From an uncultured Bacilli bacterium (lineage in GTDB: Bacteria; Bacillota_I; Bacilli_A; RF39; UBA660), in NCBI GenBank assembly GCA_949879835.1, contig CATLBU010000002.1:1-30983 (forward strand): a stretch of 30,983 bases of DNA, written 5' to 3'. A program made the position numbers and the translations under genes. The notes beneath the pieces are model-generated. The model was not told the DNA's origin and did no database searches. It saw only the letters and a program-made list of their open reading frames with translations. Shown one piece after another: positions 24,513 through 30,983 of the stretch (within the stretch, counting starts at the first letter, position 1; each line of letters begins with the position of its first letter).

Positions 24513-24643
24513 ATATACCTCCCATATCATTATAGCAAATAATTTAGATTATATAAAGATTTTTGGTGTTTTTTTCCAAATTTTGTTCTTTTTTACCAAT
24601 ATTTTTTCAAAATCAGTTATAATATTTTTATGGATGTGATATT

Positions 24644-26119
24644 ATGAATCTTTTTGAATATACTAATTCTAATAAGCGATATTATACACTTGATTATTTC
24701 TACAAGCAGAAATTTGGATGTAAAGTATTTAAAGTTAGTTTAAATGCAGGATTTAGTTGTCCAAATATCGATGGAACAGTTGGTAGGGGCGGATGTATTT
24801 ATTGTTCCAAATTAGGTAGTGGTGATTTTGCTGGAAGTGAGCAAGATGATCTCATAAAGCAATTTTATAAGATAAAAGATAAACTTCATCAGAAATGGAA
24901 AACCGCTAAATATATTGGATATTTTCAGGCCCATACCAATACTTATGCGGATGTTTCTGTTTTAAAAGAAAAATATGAATCTATTTTAAAAATTGGTAAC
25001 GTTGTTGGACTTTCTATTGCAACAAGGCCAGATTCTATTAGTGAAGAATGTCTTTCCTATTTAGAAGAATTAAATACAAGAACATTTTTAACTGTTGAGT
25101 TAGGCCTTCAAACTATCCACGAGAAAACTTCCAAGTTTATTAATCGATGCCACACTTTAGAATGTTTTGAAGAATGTGTTAAAAAATTACGTTCTAAAAA
25201 TATTCATGTTGTTATTCATATTATCAATGGTCTTCCTTATGAAACGAAAGATATGATGTTAGATACTATTCGTTATTTAAATCATTTAGATATTCAAGGA
25301 ATTAAAATTCATATGTTACATATTTTAAAAAATACAAAGTTAGGAATAATTTATCGAGAAAATCCCTTTCCTATATTATCAAAAAAAGAATATGTTCAGA
25401 TTGTATGTGATCAATTAGAGATTCTCAAAAAAAATATAATTATTCACCGTATTACTGGTGATCCAAATGCAGAGGATTTGATAGAACCAAAGTGGTTAAC
25501 TAAAAAATTTGGAGTTATGAATGAAATTGATAAAGAGTTAGCTAGGAGAAATACTTTTCAAGGATTTCAACAAAGTATTTTAAATAAAGTTCAGCAAATT
25601 ATTATTTCTAATGTAAAAGATAAGGATATTGTTATTGATGCTACTATTGGAAACGGAAAAGATACTTTATTTTTAGGAAAAATTGTTTCTAAAGGGAAAA
25701 TATTTGGTTTTGATATTCAGTCACAAGCTATCAGGAATACAGAACAATTGCTTTTATCTCATGATATCCATAATTATACTTTATTTCAAACTGGACACGA
25801 AAATATGAAACAAATACTTAAAAATTACGTAAATAAAATTAGTTTAGTTGTATTTAATTTGGGATTTCTTCCAAAAGGAAATAAAACAATTACTACAAAT
25901 TATAAAACTAGTATTTCAGCAATCAAAGACGCAATGTCCCTTTTAAATGAAAAAGGGATGGTTCTGATTACAGTTTATCCTGGTCATCCAGAAGGAAAAA
26001 AAGAAAGTACAGAAATTAAAAAGTTCTTAAAAAATGAAAGAATTAATTTTAAAGAATTTCATAATGATAATCAAGAAATTTCTCCCTATTTAATTGAAAT
26101 CAAAAAAATGAGTAAATAA
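24644..26119 (+). CDS. mnmL-mnmM: YtqA-YtqB fusion: radical SAM protein plus tRNA U34 methyltransferase
   Basis: A 491-residue fusion of two proteins that are separate, adjacent genes in B. subtilis. Residues 1 to about 305 are the TIGR01212/YtqA radical SAM protein, with cluster cysteines Cys39, Cys51 and Cys54 in GFSCPN and GGCIYCS, then FQAHTNTYA and HIINGLPYE. Residues about 310-491 are the YtqB class I methyltransferase, with SAM motif DATIGNGKDT (about 332-341), the catalytic-loop FNLGFLPKGNK and VYPGHPEGKKE. YtqB (MnmM) methylates nm5U34 to mnm5U34 in tRNA, and YtqA (MnmL) has been linked to making nm5U from cmnm5U. The fusion would do both steps, as the unrelated bifunctional MnmC does in E. 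coli. No stop or frameshift lies between the domains. ATG 24644 follows GGATGTGAT, with TATAAT upstream. Confidence 0.9.
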   Translation: MNLFEYTNSNKRYYTLDYFYKQKFGCKVFKVSLNAGFSCPNIDGTVGRGGCIYCSKLGSGDFAGSEQDDLIKQFYKIKDKLHQKWKTAKYIGYFQAHTNTYADVSVLKEKYESILKIGNVVGLSIATRPDSISEECLSYLEELNTRTFLTVELGLQTIHEKTSKFINRCHTLECFEECVKKLRSKNIHVVIHIINGLPYETKDMMLDTIRYLNHLDIQGIKIHMLHILKNTKLGIIYRENPFPILSKKEYVQIVCDQLEILKKNIIIHRITGDPNAEDLIEPKWLTKKFGVMNEIDKELARRNTFQGFQQSILNKVQQIIISNVKDKDIVIDATIGNGKDTLFLGKIVSKGKIFGFDIQSQAIRNTEQLLLSHDIHNYTLFQTGHENMKQILKNYVNKISLVVFNLGFLPKGNKTITTNYKTSISAIKDAMSLLNEKGMVLITVYPGHPEGKKESTEIKKFLKNERINFKEFHNDNQEISPYLIEIKKMSK

Positions 26120-26131
26120 AACTCATTTTTT
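26102..26131. terminator. Bidirectional terminator between convergent genes
   Basis: AAAAATGAGT and ACTCATTTTT form a 10-bp stem with a 7-base loop; T runs lie on the 3' side in both directions. It overlaps the end of both reading frames. Confidence 0.8.
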
Positions 26132-27647
26132 AGTCTAAATGATTTCCGCAAATAAAACAAACTTTTGCATCTCTCCTTATCTTATTTTGACATTTTGGAC
26201 AAATACGATATTCATCCTCTTGACTTGGTCTTGAATTTTCTATTACTTGAGATTGCATGTTTGGTACTTCTGTCATTTGTGATGCATTCATTTGATTCAT
26301 CATTTCCATTTGTGGATTTACGTTTGGTACTTCTGCCATCTGTGGTGCATTCATTTGATTCATCATTTCCATTTGTGGGTTTCCATTTGATACTTCTGCC
26401 ATCTGTGGTGTATTCATTTGGTTCATCATATCTACTTGTGGGTTTCCATTTGATACTTCTGCCATCTGTGGTGTATTCATCTGATTCATCATATCTACTT
26501 GTGGGTTTCCATTTGATACTTCTGTCATCTGTGCTGCATTCATTTGATTCATCATATCTACTTGTGGGTTTCCATTTGATACTTCTGTCATCTGTGGTGT
26601 ATTCATCTGATTCATCATATCTACTTGTGGATTTATATTTGGTACTTCTGTCATTTGTGGTGTATTCATCTGATTCATCATATCTACTTGTGGATTTATA
26701 TTTGGTACTTCTGTCATTTGTGGTGTATTCATTTGGTTCATCATATCTACTTGTGGATTTATATTTGGTACTTCTGTCATCTGTGGTGTATTCATTTGAA
26801 GGTCTACCATTCCAATTGGTTGGCTTTGGACAGTCACATTAGGCATATCGGATTGCATATTTGAAAAATTACTATTGGTATTTGATAATCTTTTCCTTGT
26901 TTTTGCTAACAAAAGAGGAATTCCTATAATTGGGAGAATTGCAAATACAATTGCCATAACTTTACTCTTTTCTAATTCTGTAGCAAAATGTACACCAATT
27001 TTATATAAAATCCAAATATTAATAATTGGAATCAATAATAACAAAATATGAAAAACAGAATAATCTGCAATTTTTAGCAAGACAATATAATTATAAATAG
27101 GAATTAAAGCTTTCCATTTTTTTTCATTGAATCTAGCAAATAGAATCATTAATTCTACTGTGAAGATTATATAAATCACTCCACCTACAACCAAGGGAAT
27201 CATTAAATTTAAACTAGATTGAGAGGATTTTCCCATTTGTGTTTCCTCTCGTTCAATTTGTCCATCATATCCTTGAACAATAACATCTTTATCAACATAT
27301 AAATAGGTAACCTGTAAATTATTCTCTAAATTAATTGTTTTTATATTGTTATCTTCAAAATCTAAATAAGTAACACCTGCTAATTTTTCTATCCCCTTAG
27401 TAGATGATATTTGATATGAAATACAAGTTAGATTTGGTAATATAGATAATTCTTGATCAGTTGCTATATACTGTTCAGCTACTCGATTATTTACTCCATT
27501 GATTTGTTGTTCATTTAAATTATCAATAACACAAGTATAAAATTGATCATCATCAAATGACGTATTTAATGGTTGTGCTAATACATGGCTACTTGAAAAA
27601 ACAAGCAAAAATATTAATATATGCAAAGTCCTTTTTAAATTTCTCAT
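26130..27647 (-). CDS. LRR/DUF5684-like membrane protein with tandem repeats and zinc ribbon
   Basis: A 505-residue mosaic protein. A signal peptide (about 1-24, ending HVLA) leads to an outer domain (25-140) with FDDDQFYTCVIDNLNE and leucine-rich-repeat-like turns (LAGVTYLDFEDNNIKTINL). Residues 148-248 hold about four membrane segments; KKWKALIPIYNYIVLLKIAD and LLLLIPIINIW match DUF5684-type modules. Residues 284-472 are nine tandem 21-residue repeats of QMNTPQMTEVPNINPQVDMMN type (20 shown plus one). The C-terminus is a zinc ribbon with Cys483, Cys486, Cys497 and Cys500. The repeats and ribbon are probably cytoplasmic if the membrane count is even, but the topology is not certain. ATG 27647 has GGGAG 9 bases upstream. 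Function unknown. Confidence 0.75.
   Translation of the reverse strand: MRNLKRTLHILIFLLVFSSSHVLAQPLNTSFDDDQFYTCVIDNLNEQQINGVNNRVAEQYIATDQELSILPNLTCISYQISSTKGIEKLAGVTYLDFEDNNIKTINLENNLQVTYLYVDKDVIVQGYDGQIEREETQMGKSSQSSLNLMIPLVVGGVIYIIFTVELMILFARFNEKKWKALIPIYNYIVLLKIADYSVFHILLLLIPIINIWILYKIGVHFATELEKSKVMAIVFAILPIIGIPLLLAKTRKRLSNTNSNFSNMQSDMPNVTVQSQPIGMVDLQMNTPQMTEVPNINPQVDMMNQMNTPQMTEVPNINPQVDMMNQMNTPQMTEVPNINPQVDMMNQMNTPQMTEVSNGNPQVDMMNQMNAAQMTEVSNGNPQVDMMNQMNTPQMAEVSNGNPQVDMMNQMNTPQMAEVSNGNPQMEMMNQMNAPQMAEVPNVNPQMEMMNQMNASQMTEVPNMQSQVIENSRPSQEDEYRICPKCQNKIRRDAKVCFICGNHLD
26232..26798 (-). repeat. Nine in-frame 63-bp tandem repeats
   Basis: Nine units of exactly 63 bp encode 21-residue Met/Asn/Gln/Pro-rich repeats. 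Units 1-3 (high-coordinate end) carry PNIN and units 4-7 SNGN, while unit 8 has PNVN and unit 9 is diverged. Neighbouring units are nearly identical at the DNA level, a sign of recent copy-number change. The unit length keeps the frame in all copies. Confidence 0.95.
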
Positions 27648-27811
27648 ATTCTAATTCTCCCATCTTATTCTAGTAATAGTTTATACTATTTCAAATGATA
27701 AATCAAACATATTTTAAAATATTTACTTTATTATTTACTTTTTATAGTCATAAATTATAAATAATATAAATTTTCTATTATCGTTTTTCTTTGTATTCAT
27801 AATGTTTCAAT

Positions 27812-27841
27812 AAAGAAAAGGAAGTCTATTTCATCTTCCTT
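27812..27841 (-). terminator. Intrinsic terminator of the 27826-28434 gene
   Basis: On the minus strand AAGGAAG pairs with CTTCCTT around a 10-base loop, then TTCTTT. The stop codon TAG lies in the loop. Confidence 0.7.
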
Positions 27842-28434
27842 CTTAATTCTATACCATTTTTTTCACACAAACCTTCTAGTTGCAATTGAATATCTTGCTT
27901 AGTAGTAATTCCATAAAGATTCAAAATCACATTAGAACTGTAATCCATAAAATGATTAATGTATAATTCTTTAAAATATTTATCTCTTGATTGTTCTCTT
28001 GCTTTAATTTCTTCTAAGCTACTTCCCCTTTTTATTAAAGAATTTCTCCATTGATCCAACTCTGTATCACTATAACCACGATAAATGAAATAGCAAACAA
28101 CGTTTCCGTCATAATCCTTTAACATCCGTAGATAATTTTGATAGTTGGGGCAAACTACAATAGGCGTTTTTCCCTTTTGTAACACACAATCTAAGTCATT
28201 TTTTAAAATGCCATACCATTTTCCAGGTTCTACTCCCTCATAGTAATAATCAGTCTGCTTTATGATATCGATTGGTACTGAAAAAATAGAAGAAATCGAA
28301 TTATTTTCTTTTTCTCTAGCTTCTCTTGATATAAGTCTTTTTACAACCTCCAAAGAATCATATTCAGCTGCTGCTTCTAAAACAAAGTCCTTTCCTGATC
28401 CACTATCTCCTACCAGTAAAATTATCTTATTCAT
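27826..28434 (-). CDS. Guanylate-kinase-like P-loop protein
   Basis: A 202-residue cytosolic P-loop kinase-like protein. The Walker A is GDSGSGKDF (9-17), with Asp where Ser/Thr or Gly normally follows Lys. RLISREAREKE occupies the place of the guanylate-kinase SRxPR nucleotide-binding segment, and GVEPGKWYGI resembles its YGTPK segment; a lid-like Arg-rich helix follows (WRNSLIKRGSSLEEIKAREQ). It is clearly different from the true gmk at 14691 and I would not call it a guanylate kinase; an unknown nucleotide or other small-molecule kinase is possible. It has its own terminator, and its upstream neighbour is the flavodoxin remnant. Confidence 0.7.
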   Translation of the reverse strand: MNKIILLVGDSGSGKDFVLEAAAEYDSLEVVKRLISREAREKENNSISSIFSVPIDIIKQTDYYYEGVEPGKWYGILKNDLDCVLQKGKTPIVVCPNYQNYLRMLKDYDGNVVCYFIYRGYSDTELDQWRNSLIKRGSSLEEIKAREQSRDKYFKELYINHFMDYSSNVILNLYGITTKQDIQLQLEGLCEKNGIELRRKMK

Positions 28435-28525
28435 TTTATTTTTCCTTCCTTTTTTGTTATATATTTATTATATAATAAAATAAATATATAATCAAAGAAA
28501 TATAATGTAAATAAAGAGTGTAATT

Positions 28526-28557
28526 AAAAAAAACATGTATTCATTTAACACATGTTT
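28526..28557. terminator. Terminator downstream of the flavodoxin remnant
   Basis: AAACATGT (28531-28538) pairs with ACATGTTT (28550-28557) around an 11-base loop. The minus strand has a run of eight T after the hairpin; the plus strand also has T-rich sequence. It probably once ended the flavodoxin gene. Confidence 0.7.
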
Positions 28558-28616
28558 CTTTTTTGATTTACTAAACTATAACACTTTGAATTGGTTATTC
28601 ATACTATTTTTTCTCC

Positions 28617-28841
28617 CTATTTTAAACTGTCAGTCCATGTTTTAATGTCAGAACTTGATGTCTCAGAACGAAAACGATGTCCATCTAACCATTTTCCTCC
28701 ATTTGTTTCACCTTCTAATAATTTACCACTTTGGCCTAAGCCACTTGATGCTGAAGTACAAAAGGGAATTACTGTTTTTCCATTAAAATCATTGGCTTTA
28801 ACAAAAGTATCTACTGGCCATGCTGCAATCCCCCACCACAC
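28617..28841 (-). pseudogene. Flavodoxin C-terminal remnant
   Basis: About 74 residues with strong similarity to the C-terminal half of short-chain flavodoxins that end with the flavin-binding loop: VWWGIAAWPVDTFVK, GKTVIPFCTSASSGLGQSG, then HRFRSETSSSDIKTWTDSL. The first half with the P-loop-like FMN phosphate site is absent. In frame, a TAA lies three codons before the VWWG start, and the homology ends at 28841, exactly where an 11-bp inverted repeat begins. The 5' half is not in the window. There is no ribosome site and the GTG at the break is not a natural start, so I call it a pseudogene made by insertion or recombination. Confidence 0.85.
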
Positions 28842-28899
28842 AAGTATTTATGTGCGACAAATTTTCACTTAAAAATTTATTCTTATTTATAAATACTTG
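28841..28899. repeat. Nested inverted repeat at the flavodoxin break
   Basis: CAAGTATTTAT (28841-28851) and ATAAATACTTG (28889-28899) form a perfect 11-bp inverted repeat with a 37-base spacer. Inside it lies AAATTTT/AAAATTT and the sequence GTGCGACAAATT (28852-28863), which recurs inverted near 30025. Neither strand has a T run after the stem, so it is not a normal terminator. Confidence 0.75.
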
Positions 28900-28913
28900 C
28901 AATTTATAATATC

Positions 28914-29627
28914 TCAATTTTTATGATTAAGTGTTGTCACATATTTACTTAAATATTTATCTCTGTTTTTTGAATTATATTGCATGATAAATCTTGGATG
29001 TTCTAAAGCAATAATCTTATCAAAAAATTTATACTGTTCATTAATTTTTGTTAAAAATTTAAAATTTTCTCCACTTCCTATGCAAAAGCATACGGACGTA
29101 TCAATGCCAAAATCAATATATCTTTTTAAAGAATCAACAATAAAGTTGTACAAAGCATTTTTTAATTTTTTATTTTCATAATAATTTGAATTAACTTCAT
29201 TTTCCTTTTTACTTATGTTTACTATACCTAACGGACATACAAAATTCATAAAAAAGTCACTATAAAACTTTTCACAACCACCATATTGTTCCATAACATC
29301 ATATAAAAAATCAGAAGATGTTTTATTTATATAAAAATTATCAATCTTAATACCTGTTTCTTTATAAAGATGATTTGCATCTTCAAATGGAATACCTGTT
29401 GTTGCTGTCCCTTTTCTTGCTGGAGAACTACCAAGTATTAAATATCTTTTATTATTGTCATTATAATATTTCTTATAAAATGTATTCGTTATCTTTTTTA
29501 TTTTCTCTTTATTTTTACCATTAAATGGATTACTAATTGTATAATTATCAAATAAGTCTAAAGACATATTTGATAACCATTCATTAAATTCTAAAACACT
29601 ATCTGAAAAAGTTTTTTGCTTATCCAT
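28914..29627 (-). CDS. SMUG-type uracil-DNA glycosylase family protein
   Basis: A 237-residue soluble protein of the uracil-DNA glycosylase superfamily, closest by motif to SMUG2/DUF4918 proteins. Motif 1 is LGSSPARKGTATTGIPFED (65-83), equivalent to the GxNPGxxGxxxTGVPF loop that holds the water and the flipped base. Motif 2, near the C-terminus, is LEHPRFIMQY with His210-Pro211. The Asn of the usual NPG is replaced by Ser in SSPA, so activity or specificity may differ. Expected role: removing uracil or related bases from DNA. It follows the MazG-like gene by 18 bases; the two are probably cotranscribed and would together limit uracil in DNA. Confidence 0.8.
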   Translation of the reverse strand: MDKQKTFSDSVLEFNEWLSNMSLDLFDNYTISNPFNGKNKEKIKKITNTFYKKYYNDNNKRYLILGSSPARKGTATTGIPFEDANHLYKETGIKIDNFYINKTSSDFLYDVMEQYGGCEKFYSDFFMNFVCPLGIVNISKKENEVNSNYYENKKLKNALYNFIVDSLKRYIDFGIDTSVCFCIGSGENFKFLTKINEQYKFFDKIIALEHPRFIMQYNSKNRDKYLSKYVTTLNHKN

Positions 29628-29645
29628 ATTATCAACAACCTTTTT

Positions 29646-29993
29646 CTACTTCCAAACTCTATCCAAATTAATCTTTTCTTTATCTTTAAAAGCTTCTAAA
29701 AGATCAATATTATATGAATTACATATTGCAAGTAAATATATAAATACATCTGCTATTTCATGCTTTAAACAAGAGCCATATTCCTTTTTTATGTCCATAT
29801 CCATATTTTTTTCTGTTTTTCTAATTTCTTTTGCCAATTCTCCAACTTCCTCAGTTAAATAGCAAAACAATTCTAAAGGTGTATTGTTAAATCCATTTGT
29901 TTGCATCATTTTAGTAATATATTCTTGAATCTCATTTAAATTGCTATTAGCATTTATCTTATTAAATTCATCAACTAATTTTTCTTTTTGCAT
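29646..29993 (-). CDS. MazG-like nucleotide pyrophosphohydrolase
   Basis: A 115-residue all-alpha NTP pyrophosphohydrolase of the MazG-like type. The metal motif is Glu48-Glu49-x-x-Glu52 in LTEEVGELAKEIRK, followed by Glu79-x-x-Asp82 in HEIADVFIYLL. The ending INLDRVWK matches the usual KxxxNxxRxW tail. Such enzymes cut (d)NTPs to monophosphates and clear unusual nucleotides; the substrate here is not known. It sits between a DUF1016 nuclease gene and the glycosylase gene. No clear ribosome site of AGGAGG type precedes ATG 29993, though AAGAGGT is close. Confidence 0.85.
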   Translation of the reverse strand: MQKEKLVDEFNKINANSNLNEIQEYITKMMQTNGFNNTPLELFCYLTEEVGELAKEIRKTEKNMDMDIKKEYGSCLKHEIADVFIYLLAICNSYNIDLLEAFKDKEKINLDRVWK

Positions 29994-30010
29994 TTTCTAA
30001 TACCTCTTTT

Positions 30011-30041
30011 TAAATTGTCGCACTAGTAGTCCGACAATTTA
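30011..30041. repeat. Perfect palindrome at the end of the nuclease gene
   Basis: TAAATTGTCG (30011-30020), an 11-base spacer, and CGACAATTTA (30032-30041). It overlaps the nuclease stop codon (30039-30041). There is no T run after the stem on either strand. The same 8-11-8 arrangement of AATTGTCG and CGACAATT occurs at 30748-30774. Confidence 0.85.
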
Positions 30042-30983
30042 TTCATTCCTATTTTCTCCAACCATAATCGATATTTCTTTAAGTTTATTCTCAAGCAATC
30101 TTTTATCAATAAGTTTTAATTTATATTCTGCAACCATTGTTGGTGACATTGTCCTGCTCATTGCATATTCAACTACCTTTTCATCTTTATCTGCACATAA
30201 AATTATTCCAACACTTGGATTTTCATTTTCTTTTCGCTCTTGTCTATCTAAGGCCTCTAAATAAAAATCCATTTTAGATACATATTCGGGTTTAAATTTT
30301 CCTACTTTTAATTCAAAGGCTACTAAGCAAGATAAATCACGATTATAAAATAGAAGATCTATGAAGAAGTCTTCATTTCCTACTTGTACTCTATATTCTT
30401 CGCCTACAAAAGTAAATGACTTACCTATCTCTAAAATAAAGTTTTTTAAATTTTTTATAATTGCTTTTCTTAAATCTATCTCCGAAAATTCAGAAGGCAA
30501 ATCTAAAAATTCTAATGAATATAGATCAAGTAATTTTGCATTAGGGTAATCATCTTCATCAACAGTTTTAGTTACAGATGGCAATGCTTTCCCGTCTGAT
30601 AGCATATATCTCTCATAATAACTACTAGAAAGTTGTCTGTCTAATTCCGCTTTGGAGTAATTATTTTTCAAAGACATTTTTACATAAAATTCTCGCTCTT
30701 CTCTTGTTTTTGATCTCGACATTATAAGTATGTTATTAGTCCAATTTAATTGTCGGGCTAATGGAGCGACAATTTCATCATCCTTATATAATTCATAAAA
30801 TTGTTTCATTCGGTATATTCCACTTCTATCAAAACCTTTTAAAGTTGGACACTTTTCTTTTATGAATAATACTAAATTATCAACAACCTTACTTCCCCAT
30901 TTATTATTTTCTATTTGATTGCTAACAAATTTTCCAACATCCCAATATAATGCCATAAGTTCATCATTCACTTTTCTATAAGC
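30039..30983 (-). CDS. DUF1016/YhcG PDDEXK nuclease, 5' end outside window
   Basis: At least 314 codons, open to the window edge. The reading frame continues upstream of the GTG at 30971 as AYRKVNDELMALYWDVG, the usual internal start region of YhcG/DUF1016 proteins, so the true start lies outside. The N-terminal helical domain (SGIYRMKQFYELY, QLNWTNNILIMSRSKTREEREFY) is followed by the C-terminal PDDEXK nuclease: the Asp of DFFIDLLFYNRD, then FELKVGKF with the Glu-x-Lys pair, and the YLEALDRQ helix. Members are found in defence islands and beside restriction systems, but the molecular role is poorly known. The neighbouring glycosylase and MazG-like genes fit a nucleic-acid-defence or housecleaning islet. 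Confidence 0.9.
   Translation of the reverse strand, partial: AYRKVNDELMALYWDVGKFVSNQIENNKWGSKVVDNLVLFIKEKCPTLKGFDRSGIYRMKQFYELYKDDEIVAPLARQLNWTNNILIMSRSKTREEREFYVKMSLKNNYSKAELDRQLSSSYYERYMLSDGKALPSVTKTVDEDDYPNAKLLDLYSLEFLDLPSEFSEIDLRKAIIKNLKNFILEIGKSFTFVGEEYRVQVGNEDFFIDLLFYNRDLSCLVAFELKVGKFKPEYVSKMDFYLEALDRQERKENENPSVGIILCADKDEKVVEYAMSRTMSPTMVAEYKLKLIDKRLLENKLKEISIMVGENRNE
30748..30774. repeat. Second 8-11-8 palindrome inside the nuclease gene
   Basis: AATTGTCG (30748-30755), 11 bases, CGACAATT (30767-30774). It encodes the VAPLARQL segment of the nuclease. Its arms are identical in sequence and spacing to those of the palindrome at the gene end (30013-30039), and 5 of the 11 spacer bases agree. 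Confidence 0.8.

Noticed and set aside
26232..26798. Regular repeats as a CRISPR array
   Set aside because: Units are directly adjacent without unique spacers, encode a continuous protein repeat, and no cas gene is near.
26165..26864. Long open frames on the plus strand opposite the tandem repeats
   Set aside because: The repeat unit is 63 bp, a multiple of three, so one stop-free antisense unit keeps the whole array open. There is no ribosome site and the product is a low-complexity echo of the repeats.
28591..28872. A 93-codon plus-strand open frame over the flavodoxin remnant
   Set aside because: The minus-strand frame has clear flavodoxin residues; the plus-strand frame is its shadow.

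Overview
The window is about 31 kb of very AT-rich, gene-dense DNA from a low-GC Bacillota, probably one of the uncultured, partly genome-reduced gut Bacilli. The grounds are strong AGGAGG-type ribosome sites, housekeeping genes of Bacilli type (ffh, a 982-residue smc close to Mollicutes size, mutM, gmk, rnhB, a YtqA/YtqB-type protein), an OmpR/histidine kinase pair, an NPxTG wall-anchor motif, and at least one candidate spore-coat gene. The code is standard (table 11), not Mycoplasma code 4: the response regulator ends at its canonical C-terminus on a TGA that overlaps the kinase ATG, and Trp is TGG throughout. No tRNA, rRNA or CRISPR array was seen.

Layout. 1-440: a small CotD-like coat gene and a divergent promoter. 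450-7529: an unknown protein convergent with ffh, then minus-strand units for HAD phosphatase + ABC-F, transglutaminase-like protein + small hydrolase, and a membrane thioredoxin. 7593-14538: smc, a zinc-ribbon membrane protein with a wall-anchored protein, then mutM and an SPL-type radical SAM protein. 14691-18859: gmk (plus strand), a small unknown, a GHMP kinase-uridylyltransferase fusion and a degenerate RnfC-like protein. 18938-24512: histidine kinase/response regulator, metallo-hydrolase + rnhB, a Pro/Met-rich small protein, a coiled-coil protein and a YfcC-type transporter. 24644-28434: a YtqA-YtqB (MnmL-MnmM) fusion, a membrane protein with nine 21-residue tandem repeats, and a second guanylate-kinase-like protein. 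28617-30983: an accessory islet beginning at a flavodoxin remnant broken at a cruciform-forming sequence, followed by a SMUG-type uracil-DNA glycosylase, a MazG-like pyrophosphatase and a DUF1016/YhcG PDDEXK nuclease that runs off the window.

Transcription units are short and usually closed by clear intrinsic terminators. Several housekeeping genes are away from their usual partners (ffh without ylxM, smc without rnc/ftsY, gmk without rpoZ). Several promoters sit almost on top of the Shine-Dalgarno sequence, giving very short leaders.

The most interesting items are: the kinase-uridylyltransferase fusion (a one-protein route from free sugar to UDP-sugar), the MnmL-MnmM fusion (a one-protein route to mnm5U34 in tRNA), an ABC-F protein in which every key element of one composite ATP site except the Walker B residues is eroded while the other site is intact, an orphan RnfC-like protein without Fe-S cysteines, and the islet with 8-11-8 palindromes in and at the end of the YhcG-type nuclease gene.
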